Assembly (NCBI GenBank): GCA_036704125.1 | Contig: DATNQI010000035.1 | Span: 1-64,000 of the forward strand | Direction of reading: 5' to 3' | Origin: Pantanalinema sp. | GTDB lineage: Bacteria > Cyanobacteriota > Sericytochromatia > S15B-MN24 > UBA4093 | DNA length: 64,000 nucleotides | Shown: positions 34,252 to 43,039 of the stretch, in pieces | Position numbering within the stretch: the stretch's first letter is position 1 | Layout of the letters: each line of letters opens with the position of its first letter | Notes under the pieces: model-generated | The model's input: only the letters and a program-made list of their open reading frames with translations | Databases searched by the model: none | What the model was told of the DNA's origin: nothing | Translations under genes and position numbers: made by a program

Positions 34252-34745
34252 ACAACGGCAAGCTCGTCATCGTCGGCATCTTCGCCTGCGTGATCGCGGG
34301 CGGGCTCTGGATGCGCAGCGCCGCCTCGCGCCAGTGGGACACCACCCTCGACTTCTACCGGGGGCACCGGCCGACCCTCGCGCGGTACGAGGCCCTTCAC
34401 CGGCGGGTCCGCGAGATGCAGCTCGCCCCGTCGCGCGACAGCCGGACCCTGGCGAACGAGGCCCGGCGGCTCGCAGCCGGCGCGCGAGCAATGGAGGCAC
34501 CGAACGGCCGCACCATGCGCACCCAGGAGAGCGAGATCGCCTACGCGGAGCAGGTCGAGTCGTGGGCGCAGGAGCTTCGGCGCACGGGCCGCTCGAGCCT
34601 CGAGGCCTCCCCGTCCTTCTTCGACCTCGAGGCCGCCTACGGCGCCCTGATCGGGCAGGTTCGGATGGACGACCCGGACTACCCGTTCAAGGTGCCGCCC
34701 GCGCCGGGCACCATGCCCACCCCCAAGCCCCGGCGAATCATCTAG
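34248..34745 (+). CDS. Membrane-anchored hypothetical protein, end of oxidase operon
   Basis: A 165-residue protein with one N-terminal membrane helix (residues 5-22) and a charged, mostly helical outside domain with a Pro-rich tail (VPPAPGTMPTPKP). No family is recognised. ATGA overlap with the Cox11-like gene ties it to the oxidase operon, so a role in assembly is plausible. Its 3' end overlaps the convergent gene at 34738 by 8 nt. Confidence 0.6.
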   Translation: MNNGKLVIVGIFACVIAGGLWMRSAASRQWDTTLDFYRGHRPTLARYEALHRRVREMQLAPSRDSRTLANEARRLAAGARAMEAPNGRTMRTQESEIAYAEQVESWAQELRRTGRSSLEASPSFFDLEAAYGALIGQVRMDDPDYPFKVPPAPGTMPTPKPRRII

Positions 34746-34944
34746 TCGGCGTCTCCGGCTCGGGGCGCGGGGGCTCGGGCTCGGTGGCGACGAACTCCTC
34801 CTCGTGAAGCGGGGCGCGGTACTTGAGGGTGGTCCAGATGACCAGCCCGAAGACCAGGGCCGCGAAGAGCACCATCCCGACGCCGAAGAAGAAGATCGCG
34901 GCGTTGGCCTGGAGCCAGTTGCCGGAAGAGACGGCCACGGGCAT
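34738..34944 (-). CDS. Small single-helix membrane protein, 68 residues
   Basis: A 68-residue protein with a central membrane helix (residues 15-38) and a Glu/Pro-rich cytoplasmic tail. AAAGGAGG precedes the ATG at a good distance. It follows the SHOCT protein gene by 34 nt on the same strand and is likely its operon partner. It resembles small oxidase-associated subunits in size, but there is no diagnostic motif. Confidence 0.6.
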   Translation of the reverse strand: MPVAVSSGNWLQANAAIFFFGVGMVLFAALVFGLVIWTTLKYRAPLHEEEFVATEPEPPRPEPETPTR

Positions 34945-34978
34945 GGAGGGGCCTCCTTTCGCGTTGCGTCTCGAGCCG

Positions 34979-35725
34979 TCAGGGCTCCGAGGCGTATTGC
35001 CGGCGCAGGTGCTGGTACTCGTCCCAGGTGATCTCGCCGCGCTCGTAGCGCGCGCGAAGCTCGGCGCGCCCGGCTCGGATCAGCTCGCGCTCGGCGGGCT
35101 CGGTCGCCTCGAAGGCGAAGTGGGCAGTCGCCGCCTGCGAGGGGACCGTGGTCAGGTAGAGGTAGGTGACGGCCCCGTAGAGGATCAAGGCGAGCAGGAT
35201 GGCGCTGCCGTTGCCGCCGTAGGCCTCGCCATGGATCGAGCCGTTGAGCATGGCGATCGCCACGTAGGAGAAGCCCATCACCGCGCCGTAGAGGAAGTGG
35301 CCGATGAGCCGCACGAAGGCCTCCTGGGGGCCGTAGTGGATCCCCCAGATGCCGGGGTCGGCCTCCTGGCCCTCCCGGATGTGGGGGTTGAGCTTTCGCC
35401 CGATGCTGATGAGCGGCATCGAGAGGAGCCAGTGGTAGATGCCGAAGCCCGTCCCCACGAAGGCCGCGAGCCAGAGGACGCCGCTCAGGCCCAGGTAGGC
35501 GAAGAGGCCGGCGTAGACCAGCCCGAAGATCACCCCGACCGCGAGGTGCATCAAAAGCCCCACCGTGGCGGCATTGCGGTCGATCTTGGGCATGAAGATG
35601 CCGCCGAGCAGACGCCCGAAGTCGATGTGGACGAACCCCAGCGCGAGCATCAGGGTCATGAAGCCGGTGAAGGCGGTGGTCGCCCAGAGGGCCGCGGCGA
35701 TCGCGTTGTAGAGGTTGAAGGGCAT
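34979..35725 (-). CDS. Polytopic membrane protein with SHOCT-like C terminus
   Basis: A 248-residue protein with five or six membrane helices and a soluble C-terminal tail ending in ELRARYERGEITWDEYQHLRRQY, the short SHOCT pattern (R-Y-x-x-GEI-x-x-x-E-Y/F). SHOCT motifs often mediate oligomerisation. The membrane part is not recognised. GAGGCTCC precedes the ATG. Its position beside the oxidase operon and a second membrane protein suggests a membrane bioenergetic or envelope role, which is inference. Confidence 0.6.
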   Translation of the reverse strand: MPFNLYNAIAAALWATTAFTGFMTLMLALGFVHIDFGRLLGGIFMPKIDRNAATVGLLMHLAVGVIFGLVYAGLFAYLGLSGVLWLAAFVGTGFGIYHWLLSMPLISIGRKLNPHIREGQEADPGIWGIHYGPQEAFVRLIGHFLYGAVMGFSYVAIAMLNGSIHGEAYGGNGSAILLALILYGAVTYLYLTTVPSQAATAHFAFEATEPAERELIRAGRAELRARYERGEITWDEYQHLRRQYASEP

Positions 35726-35808
35726 GCGGAGCCTCCTCTCGATGCGCCTCGCGCGGGAATTGTAACAAAATGCGAAGCATTGGCCTAGTGCGTTCCACCG
35801 GAAAAGTA

Positions 35809-35834
35809 GGCCCCCGGCCAGACGGCCAGGGGCC
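35809..35834 (-). terminator. Terminator of the membrane-protein gene at 35841
   Basis: A 10-bp stem with one mismatch (GGCCCCTGGCC against GGCCGGGGGCC on the minus strand) followed by TACTTTT. Confidence 0.7.
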
Positions 35835-35840
35835 AGTGCC

Positions 35841-36536
35841 TCACTTCGCCCGCTTGGCGTGGGGGATGAGCCCCAGGTCGTTCATGTGGCTGCGCACACC
35901 CGCCAGGTAGCCGGCGGCGCCGACGGCGAGCAGCAGGATCGAGCCCACCGAGAACCAGCCGACCTGGCCGGCGAGCATGCTGAGGGTCCGCGGATCCAGC
36001 GCGAGGCCGCCCGGCACGAAGACGCCACCCTGGGTCGCCTGGGCGCCTGCGACCGCGCCGGTGGTCGCGCTGGCGGCCATGGCCCCTGTGAACAGGCCGA
36101 AGAGCAGCGGCAGGGTCATCACCAGCGAGGCGTAGATGATGCCGTTGACCGCCGCCGGGTAGCGCGAGCGCAGGTTGGAGGTCCAGCCCGCCAAGAGGGC
36201 CCCGACGAAGGTCGAGACGAGCATGATCGCCCCGACGGTGAAGCCGATGGTCGCGGCGGGCTGCGCCGGGTTGATGGCCCGAGCGGCGATCGCGAGCGCC
36301 GAGAGGATCGTGGCGCAGGCGAGGTAGGCGAAGAACCCGCCCCAGATGGATCCCCAGTGCACCAGGTCGTTGCCGAAGGGCTCGACCTTCTCGTAGCGGG
36401 TGACCGCCATGTTCTCGACCATCTCGGGGTGCGCGGTGGTCACGTTCCGCGCCAGGAGCATGTTGCGGCGGATGTCGAGGTCCACGTCGGTCGCCGTGGG
36501 CGCGTCGGCCTCCGGGCGATGGTAGTCCCGTTCCAT
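35841..36536 (-). CDS. Four-helix membrane protein, unknown
   Basis: A 231-residue protein: a charged N-terminal 60 residues, then four membrane helices with a Gly/Ala-rich loop, and a short basic tail. It resembles the many uncharacterised TIGR/DUF envelope proteins with paired helix hairpins, but I cannot name a family. The ATG at 36536 follows GGAGG well; the longer frame to 36587 is unlikely. A terminator separates it from the SHOCT gene downstream. Confidence 0.6.
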   Translation of the reverse strand: MERDYHRPEADAPTATDVDLDIRRNMLLARNVTTAHPEMVENMAVTRYEKVEPFGNDLVHWGSIWGGFFAYLACATILSALAIAARAINPAQPAATIGFTVGAIMLVSTFVGALLAGWTSNLRSRYPAAVNGIIYASLVMTLPLLFGLFTGAMAASATTGAVAGAQATQGGVFVPGGLALDPRTLSMLAGQVGWFSVGSILLLAVGAAGYLAGVRSHMNDLGLIPHAKRAK

Positions 36537-36683
36537 CCTGAGCCTCCTTTCCACTCCCTTGGGGAGTTTCGTCGATGATGCCGGCAACTTAATATAGCTT
36601 CACGCCGTTGACAAGCGCCGCTTTTCCCCTCGAAGCGGGCCGGTGATGCGCCATTTCGGCCAGTCGTTTGGTATCCTTGGGGC

Positions 36684-37271
36684 ATGGAAAGTGATGATCC
36701 CCTCTCTCGCGAGGCCTTCGTCCGCCAGGGGGCTGAAGAGCTGACCCAGCGCTTCGGCATGATGTTCGGGGCGTGGCTCGGCCTGTCTCCCAAGGCGCCG
36801 ATCGAGGCGCCGAGGCGCGCCGTGCTGCGGCCGCCCGGCGCCCTGGCGGAGGCCGCCTTCCTCGCGGCCTGCACCCGCTGCGACGCCTGCGCGGCCGCAT
36901 GTCCCGCGTTCGCCATCAAGGTGGCGGGGCGAGGCGAGGCGGCCGCCGAGGGCACCCCCTTCCTCTTCGACGTGGCGCGCTCGCCCTGCATCCTGTGCGT
37001 CGATGCGCCCTGCATCGCCGCCTGCGAGCCGGGGGCCCTTTCGAGCGCGAGCATGGGGATGGGCCGCGCCGAGATCGCCTCGGATCGCTGCCTGGCCTTT
37101 TCCGGCACGGCCTGCGCGGCCTGCGTGGAGGCCTGCCCGCTCGCAGACGAGGCGATCGTCTCGCGGGATGGCCTGCCCATCGTGGTGCCTCTGGGCTGCG
37201 TGGGGTGCGGGCAGTGCGTGGGGGCGTGTCCGGCCCCCGGCGGGGCGATCGCGGTTCGGCCGCTGCCGTAA
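36684..37271 (+). CDS. Four-cluster ferredoxin-type protein (NapF/MauM-like)
   Basis: A 195-residue iron-sulphur protein with four [4Fe-4S] cysteine sets: Cys63/66/69/73, Cys102/105/110/114, Cys136/144/147/151 and Cys172/175/178/182. This arrangement is that of NapF/NapG/MauM-type electron carriers. No twin-arginine signal is seen, so it is probably cytoplasmic, closer to NapF. No nitrate reductase or methylamine dehydrogenase gene is nearby, so the electron partner is unknown. The start is the first ATG; the ribosome binding site is weak (TTGGGGC). Confidence 0.8.
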   Translation: MESDDPLSREAFVRQGAEELTQRFGMMFGAWLGLSPKAPIEAPRRAVLRPPGALAEAAFLAACTRCDACAAACPAFAIKVAGRGEAAAEGTPFLFDVARSPCILCVDAPCIAACEPGALSSASMGMGRAEIASDRCLAFSGTACAACVEACPLADEAIVSRDGLPIVVPLGCVGCGQCVGACPAPGGAIAVRPLP

Positions 37272-37408
37272 CGATTCGTTGCAGGGGGATCTAACCTTGC
37301 GAGCTGTGGTAGAATGTCGCAGGAAGCGAACGAGGGCTTTGTCCTTCGCCGCGACCGGCGCCCCAATGCCGCAATCTTTCTCGATTCCTAAGGAGTGAAC
37401 TTCTCGCC

Positions 37409-37831
37409 ATGATGCTCGCACTCGCCTCGTCTGCAGCCGGCTTCGGCCACCTCGTGAACGGATACTGGTATCCCGGCGCGACGGGCCAGCTCGTCCTGCT
37501 CTACGCCTTCACGGTCCTCTTCACCTTCATGGGCTCCTTCTGGTTCGGTCTCGCCTTCAAGCAGCGCCCCATGCGCTCCTGGATGGAGGGCGCCCTCAAG
37601 GCGACCATCGCGTGGACCGTGGCCATCGTCGCGGCCGTCCTCGTGCCCATCGGCCTGTACGGCGCGGGCGTCGGCGCCCTGACGGACAAGGTCGTGGGCG
37701 GCATGACGATCACCCCGTTCATCGCCGAGAGCATCGTGGGGTCGCTCGCCTTCGGCATGACGATCACGGTCATGGTCCTGGTCGTGGCCTTCTTCTACAC
37801 CAAGGGCGCGGCCTGGTTCCTCAAGTCCTAG
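37409..37831 (+). CDS. Four-helix membrane protein, unknown
   Basis: A 140-residue, very hydrophobic protein with about four helices and short loops (QRPMRSW after helix 2, FYTKGAAWFL near the end). AAGGAG is present upstream. I do not recognise a family. It stands alone between the ferredoxin gene and maeB, with its own strong terminator, which suggests a well-expressed single-gene unit. Confidence 0.6.
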   Translation: MMLALASSAAGFGHLVNGYWYPGATGQLVLLYAFTVLFTFMGSFWFGLAFKQRPMRSWMEGALKATIAWTVAIVAAVLVPIGLYGAGVGALTDKVVGGMTITPFIAESIVGSLAFGMTITVMVLVVAFFYTKGAAWFLKS

Positions 37832-37854
37832 GCCGGGGGTGACCCCCTAATCAC

Positions 37855-37893
37855 GGAGGCCCCGCTCGATTTCGAGCGGGGCCTCCGTTTCTT
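37855..37893 (+). terminator. Strong rho-independent terminator
   Basis: A 15-bp perfect stem (GGAGGCCCCGCTCGA with its complement) followed by GTTTCTT, after the membrane protein gene. Confidence 0.85.
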
Positions 37894-37946
37894 CGCGGAA
37901 AACCGCGCTATAATTGATTTCCAGCCAATAGAAAGAGAGCCTTCCC

Positions 37947-40196
37947 TTGAAACGCGATGCCCTGGAGTACCACTCGCGAGGTCGCAAGGGCAAGATCGAG
38001 GTCGTTGCGACCAAGCCTTGCCTCACCCAGCGCGACCTGTCCCTCGCCTATTCCCCCGGCGTCGCCGAACCCTGCCGCGCCATCGTCCAGGACCCCGAGG
38101 CGGCCTACGAGTACACGGCCCGCGGCAACCTGGTCGGCGTCATCACCAACGGCACGGCGGTGCTGGGCCTGGGCGACATCGGTCCTCTGGCGGGCAAGCC
38201 CGTGATGGAGGGCAAGGGCGTTCTCTTCAAGCGCTTCGCGGACCTGGACGTCTTCGACATCGAGGTGGACGAGAAGGACCCCGAGCGCTTCATCCAGACG
38301 GTCAAGTCCCTCGAGCCCACCTTCGGGGGGATCAACCTCGAGGACATCAAGAGCCCCGAGTGCTTCGTCATCGAGGAGCGCCTCAAGGCCGAGATGGACA
38401 TCCCGGTCTTCCACGACGACCAGCACGGCACGGCGATCATCACCTCGGCGGCCCTCTTGAACGCCCTCGAGATCACCGGCCGCAAGATCGAGGAGGCCAA
38501 GGTCGTCTTCTGCGGCGCCGGGGCGGCCGCCATCTCGTGCGCGCGCCTCTTCGTCAAGCTGGGGGTGCGGCGCGAGAACCTCGTGATGGCCGACAAGGAC
38601 GGGGTGGTCTACCGGGGCCGCACGGTGGGGATGAACCCCTACATGGCCGAGCTCGCGGCGGACACGCCCCACCGCACCCTGGCCGAGGCCATGGTGGGCG
38701 CCGACGTGTTCGTGGGCCTCTCCACCCGCGGCGTGGTCACCCCCGAGATGGTCAAGACCCTCGCCCCGCGCGCCGTCCTCTTCGCCCTCGCCAACCCCGA
38801 GCCCGAGATCACCTACGAGGAGGCCAAGGCCGCCCGCCCCGACATCCTGATGGGGACGGGCCGCTCCGACTACCCCAACCAGATCAACAACGTGCTGGGC
38901 TTCCCCTACATCTTCCGCGGGGCCCTGGACGTGCGGGCCCGCTCGATCAACGACGAGATGAAGCTGGCCGCGGCCCACGCCCTGGCGGATCTCGCCAAGC
39001 AGGACGTGCCCGACCAGGTGCTCGCGGCGTACTCGTCCAAGCACCTGGAGTACGGCCCCTCCTACATCATCCCCAAGCCCTTCGACCCGCGCGCCCTCCT
39101 GTGGGTCGCCCCGGCCGTCGCCAAGGCCGCCATGGAGACCGGGGTGGCGCGATCGCCCATCGAGGACTTCGATGCCTACCGCGACAGCCTGGAGAAGCGC
39201 TTCGGCCAGCGCCGCGCCCTGATGCGCTTCATCACCAACCGTGCCAAGCGCGATCCCAAGCGCATCGTCTTCCCGGAAGGGGACCAGGAGAAGATCCTGC
39301 GCGCCGCCCAGATCATGCTCGACGAGGGCATCGCGCAGCCGGTACTGCTCGGCGACCCGGTCAAGATCCGCCTGGTGGCCGAGCGCCTCAACCTGACCCT
39401 GCAAGGCGCCGAGCTCGTCGACATGCACAACGAGCCCGCGCGGCACCGCTACGCACAGCTGCTGTTCGAGCAGCGCAGCCGCAAGGGCGTGACCTTCCAG
39501 GACGCCTCGCGGCTCATGCACCAGTCCAACTACTTCGGCACCATGATGCTCAAGTGCGGGGAGGTGGATGGCCTGGTCTCGGGATTGACCTACGACTACT
39601 CGGAGACCATCCGGCCGGCGCTCCAGATCATCGGGCCCCGCAGCGATCGCTCCATCGTCGCCGGTATCTACGTGCTGGTCTTCAAGGATCGCCTGCTCTT
39701 CCTCTCCGACGCGACGGTCAACCTGGAGCCCACCGCCGATCAGCTCTGCGAGATCGCGGTGGGAAGCGCCGCGACGGCGGGCTTCTTCGGGGTGGAGCCG
39801 CGCATCGCCTTCCTCTCGTTCTCCAACTTCGGCAGCTCCACCCACCCCTCGGCCCTCAAGATGAAGCGGGCCACCGAGCTGACCAAGGACATGCTGCCCA
39901 CGGTGGTGGTGGACGGCGAGATGCAGGCGGACACCGCCGTCCATCCCCCCTCGGCGGATCCCTTCACTTTCTCGGCCATCCAGGGGGACGCCAACGTGCT
40001 GATCTTCCCGGATCTGCAGAGCTGCAACATCGCCTACAAGCTCTTGCACCGCATGGGCGGGGCGGAGGCCGCGGTCGGCCCCATCCTGATGGGCATGGCC
40101 AAGCCGGTGAACGTCCTGCAGCACGGCGCGGACGTGGACGAGATCGTCAACGTCACGGCCATCACCGTCAGCGAGGCTCAGCGCTTCCCGCTCTGA
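37947..40196 (+). CDS. maeB: NADP-dependent malic enzyme with phosphotransacetylase-like domain
   Basis: A 749-residue MaeB-type enzyme that decarboxylates malate to pyruvate with NADP. Residues 1-420: malic enzyme domains (SLAYSPGVAEPCRAI, FHDDQHGTAIITSAALL, GAGAAAISCARL nucleotide fold). From about residue 435 (RIVFPEGDQEKILRAA): a phosphate acetyltransferase-like domain, usually regulatory in these fusions. TTG start; the first residues KRDALEYHSRGRKGKIEV are those of the family. Likely supplies NADPH and pyruvate, and stands just before the FAD oxidoreductase gene (46 nt gap or so). Confidence 0.95.
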   Translation: MKRDALEYHSRGRKGKIEVVATKPCLTQRDLSLAYSPGVAEPCRAIVQDPEAAYEYTARGNLVGVITNGTAVLGLGDIGPLAGKPVMEGKGVLFKRFADLDVFDIEVDEKDPERFIQTVKSLEPTFGGINLEDIKSPECFVIEERLKAEMDIPVFHDDQHGTAIITSAALLNALEITGRKIEEAKVVFCGAGAAAISCARLFVKLGVRRENLVMADKDGVVYRGRTVGMNPYMAELAADTPHRTLAEAMVGADVFVGLSTRGVVTPEMVKTLAPRAVLFALANPEPEITYEEAKAARPDILMGTGRSDYPNQINNVLGFPYIFRGALDVRARSINDEMKLAAAHALADLAKQDVPDQVLAAYSSKHLEYGPSYIIPKPFDPRALLWVAPAVAKAAMETGVARSPIEDFDAYRDSLEKRFGQRRALMRFITNRAKRDPKRIVFPEGDQEKILRAAQIMLDEGIAQPVLLGDPVKIRLVAERLNLTLQGAELVDMHNEPARHRYAQLLFEQRSRKGVTFQDASRLMHQSNYFGTMMLKCGEVDGLVSGLTYDYSETIRPALQIIGPRSDRSIVAGIYVLVFKDRLLFLSDATVNLEPTADQLCEIAVGSAATAGFFGVEPRIAFLSFSNFGSSTHPSALKMKRATELTKDMLPTVVVDGEMQADTAVHPPSADPFTFSAIQGDANVLIFPDLQSCNIAYKLLHRMGGAEAAVGPILMGMAKPVNVLQHGADVDEIVNVTAITVSEAQRFPL

Positions 40197-40245
40197 GCGG
40201 GGGGCTGCTACAATCGAGACGCAACGTGAACAAGCGAGGAGAATG

Positions 40246-41397
40246 ATGGAACGCGCGCAGGCCGTCGTCATCGGCGGAGGGATCATCGGGGCGTCGACCG
40301 CCTACCACCTGGCCCGCATGGGCATGAAGGACGTGGTCCTGCTGGAGAAGGAGCTCTTCTTCGGCATGGAATCCACGGCCAAGTGCGCCGGCGGCATCCG
40401 GGCCCAGTTCTCCAGCGAGGTGAACATCAAGCTCTCGCTCGCTTCCATCGCGCACTTCGAGCGCTTCGCCGAGGAGATGGGCGCCGACGTCGAGTTCCGG
40501 CAGGTCGGCTACCTCTTCATGTCCACCACCCCCGAGGCCTGGGATCGTTCCCAGGCGGCGGCCGCCTTCCAGCGCGCGCACGGCGTGCCCGTCGAGCTGA
40601 TCGGGCCCGACCGCGTCCTTGAGCTGTGCCCCGAGCTCCAGGTCTCGGACGTGCTGGGCGGAAACTACTGCGCCATCGATGGCCTCGCCGACCCGCACGG
40701 CTTCCACCAGGCCTATCTCAAGGCGGCCCGGTCCCTCGGCGTCGGCATCCACGTGGAGCGGCCGGTCATCGGCTTCGAGACGGCGGGGGATCGCGTCGTG
40801 GCGGTCAAGACGGCCAAGGGCGACATCGCCTGCGACACGGTGATCCTGGCCTCGGGCGCCTGGACGGGCGAGCTGGGCCGGATGCTCGGCGTGGACATCC
40901 CCGTCGTCCCGGTGCGGCGCCAGATCATCACCACCGCCCCCTTGCCCTGGATCGATCCGCGCTGGCCCATGATGGTCGACAACGGGACGGGGATCTACAT
41001 GCACCCCGAGTCGGGCGGGATGCTCCTCGGCCTGGCCAACAAGGCCGAGCCCGCCGGCTTCAACACCACCGTGGACGAGGCCTTCACCGTGCAGATGGCC
41101 GAGGCGGCCTTCAACCGGATCCCCCGCCTCGAGGAGGCGTCGATCAACGCCGCCTGGGCCGGCCTCTACGAGGTCACCCCGGACCACAACGCGATCGTCG
41201 GTCACCTGCCCAGCTTCCGCAACGCCATCGTGGCGGCGGGCTTCAGCGGCCACGGCTTCATGCACGGCCCGGCCTGCGGCGAGGTCGTCGCCCAGCTCGC
41301 GCTCGGCCAGACGCCGGGCATCGACGTGTCGGCGCTCGGGATCGAGCGCTTCGAGGGCGAGGGGGCCCACGGCCTCGAAGAGGTCATGGTCATCTGA
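40246..41397 (+). CDS. FAD-dependent oxidoreductase (DAO family; proline dehydrogenase/sarcosine oxidase beta-like)
   Basis: A 383-residue flavoenzyme with an N-terminal Rossmann dinucleotide motif (VVIGGGIIGASTAYHLA) and the CAGGIRAQFSSEVNI segment typical of sarcosine oxidase beta and the related PDH-beta L-proline dehydrogenases. The C-terminal GFSGHGFMHGPACGEVVA completes the FAD site. The neighbouring ornithine aminotransferase and aldehyde dehydrogenase favour an amine such as proline as substrate; this is inference. Two ATGs (40243, 40246) are possible; the second is better spaced from GCGAGGAG. Confidence 0.82.
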   Translation: MERAQAVVIGGGIIGASTAYHLARMGMKDVVLLEKELFFGMESTAKCAGGIRAQFSSEVNIKLSLASIAHFERFAEEMGADVEFRQVGYLFMSTTPEAWDRSQAAAAFQRAHGVPVELIGPDRVLELCPELQVSDVLGGNYCAIDGLADPHGFHQAYLKAARSLGVGIHVERPVIGFETAGDRVVAVKTAKGDIACDTVILASGAWTGELGRMLGVDIPVVPVRRQIITTAPLPWIDPRWPMMVDNGTGIYMHPESGGMLLGLANKAEPAGFNTTVDEAFTVQMAEAAFNRIPRLEEASINAAWAGLYEVTPDHNAIVGHLPSFRNAIVAAGFSGHGFMHGPACGEVVAQLALGQTPGIDVSALGIERFEGEGAHGLEEVMVI

Positions 41398-41402
41398 AGC
41401 GA

Positions 41403-41443
41403 AAACGTCGTGGGCGCCCCAATCCGGGGCGCCCACGACGTTT
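41403..41443. terminator. Bidirectional terminator
   Basis: An 18-bp stem (AAACGTCGTGGGCGCCCC with its complement, loop AATCC) lies between the convergent FAD oxidoreductase and rocD genes. Confidence 0.85.
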
Positions 41444-41454
41444 GGTGGCTTTTC

Positions 41455-42669
41455 CTAGGCCGAGAGGACCTTGTCGAGGCGCTCGAGGGCCCAGTCGATC
41501 TCTTCCTTGCTCACGATGAGCGGGGGGGCCAGGCGGATGACGGTGTCGTGGGTCTCCTTGCAGAGCAGGCCCTCGTCCATCAGCCGCTCGCAGTAGACGC
41601 GGGCGGGCTTGTTGAGCTCGATGCCGATCAAGAGGCCGCGGCCGCGGACCTCCTTGACGTGCGGGCTCTTGATCGACCGCAGCCTGTCCATGAAGTAGTC
41701 GCCGAGCTTGGCCGAGTTCTCGACGAGCCCCTCGTCGGTGAGCACCGAGAGGGCGGCGCGGGCCACCGCGCAGGCGAGCGGGTTGCCGCCGAAGGTGCTG
41801 CCGTGCTGGCCGGGCTGGAACACGCCCATGACCTCGTCGCTGGCGAGCATGGCCGAGACGGGGTAGAAGCCGCCCGAGAGGGCCTTGCCCAGCACCAGCA
41901 CGTCGGGGCGGATGCCCTCGTGCTCGTAGGCGAACAGCTTGCCCGTGCGGCCGAGGCCCGTCTGGATCTCGTCGGCGATGAAGAGGACGTCGTGCTTCTT
42001 GAGGAGCTCGCTCACACCGGCCATGTAGCCCGCGGGCGGGACGTAGATTCCCGCCTCGGCCTGGATGGGCTCGATCAGGAAGGCGCAGGTGTTGGGGGTG
42101 ATGGCCGCCTCGAGCGCGGCGAGGTCGCCGAAGGGCACGATCCTGAAGCCGGGGGTGAAGGGGCCGAAGCCGTCCTTGTAGCTCTCTTCGGTCGAGAAGC
42201 CGACGATGGTGGTCGTGCGCCCGTGGAAGTTGTTGGCGCAGACCACGATCTCGGCCTGGTTCTCGGGGATGCCCTTGACCTTGTAGCCCCACTTGCGGGC
42301 GGCCTTGATGGCGGTCTCGATGGCCTCGGCGCCCGTGTTCATGGGCAGCACGCGGTCGAAGCCGGTGAGCGCGTGGAGCTCCTCGTAGAGCAGGGGCAGC
42401 TGGTCGTTGCGGAAGGCGCGCGAGGTGATGGTGACGCGCTCGGCCTGGCTCTTCAGGGCCTCCAGGATGCGGGGATGGCAGTGGCCCTGGTTGACCGACG
42501 AGTAGGCGCTCAAAAAGTCCATGTAGCGCCGGCCCTCGACGTCGTAGAGCCAGACCCCCTGGCCCGACTCGATGACCAGATCCAGCGGGTGATAGTTGTG
42601 GGCGCCGAAGCGCTCTTCCTTGTCGATGTAGTCGCGCGTCTGCAGGGCGCCGGGCACGAGCTCGTTCAT
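41455..42669 (-). CDS. rocD: Ornithine aminotransferase
   Basis: A 404-residue class III, PLP-dependent aminotransferase converting ornithine and 2-oxoglutarate to glutamate semialdehyde and glutamate. Seen: [19 protein letters not shown] near the start, [35 protein letters not shown] (PLP-binding Asp), the [10 protein letters not shown] lysine, and [11 protein letters not shown]. These features separate RocD from acetylornithine aminotransferase. The ATG at 42669 follows GAAAGGAA; the extension to 42717 is unlikely. Product feeds the aldehyde dehydrogenase at 44868. Confidence 0.93.
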   Translation of the reverse strand: MNELVPGALQTRDYIDKEERFGAHNYHPLDLVIESGQGVWLYDVEGRRYMDFLSAYSSVNQGHCHPRILEALKSQAERVTITSRAFRNDQLPLLYEELHALTGFDRVLPMNTGAEAIETAIKAARKWGYKVKGIPENQAEIVVCANNFHGRTTTIVGFSTEESYKDGFGPFTPGFRIVPFGDLAALEAAITPNTCAFLIEPIQAEAGIYVPPAGYMAGVSELLKKHDVLFIADEIQTGLGRTGKLFAYEHEGIRPDVLVLGKALSGGFYPVSAMLASDEVMGVFQPGQHGSTFGGNPLACAVARAALSVLTDEGLVENSAKLGDYFMDRLRSIKSPHVKEVRGRGLLIGIELNKPARVYCERLMDEGLLCKETHDTVIRLAPPLIVSKEEIDWALERLDKVLSA

Positions 42670-42757
42670 GGGGTTCCTTTCACGGCCTGAGGGGGATGCC
42701 TTCTTATTAGTTACCATAGCGCGATCGCGCCCCCGGCGCCACCCCGCAGGCCGCCTC

Positions 42758-43024
42758 CTACTCCTCCTCCGCGGGCTCCTCGAAGACCTGGAGGGTGTCG
42801 ATCAGGGCCGTCTCGATCTCCATCATCGCCAGGAAGTCCTCGGCGTCCTCCTCGGTGCCGACGGCGGCCACCAGCTCTTCGAAGGAGACCTCGGCGCCAT
42901 CCGGGAAGGGCTGCCCGAAGCGCTCCTTGCGGCGCTCCATCAGGGCGTCCACGATGAGCAGCGCCTCGTGCAGATCCAGGGTCACCGAGATGGCCGGCTC
43001 GTTGTGCGGAATCAGGTAAGCCAT
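42758..43024 (-). CDS. Small acidic hypothetical protein, 88 residues
   Basis: An 88-residue acidic, helical protein ([22 protein letters not shown], then an acidic C terminus) with no recognised family. GAGGGGAGAAG precedes its ATG. It begins 15 nt after the stop of the sensor kinase, so it is probably co-transcribed and may be an accessory or anti-adaptor protein. Function is unknown. Confidence 0.55.
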   Translation of the reverse strand: MAYLIPHNEPAISVTLDLHEALLIVDALMERRKERFGQPFPDGAEVSFEELVAAVGTEEDAEDFLAMMEIETALIDTLQVFEEPAEEE

Positions 43025-43039
43025 GCCCACTTCTCCCCT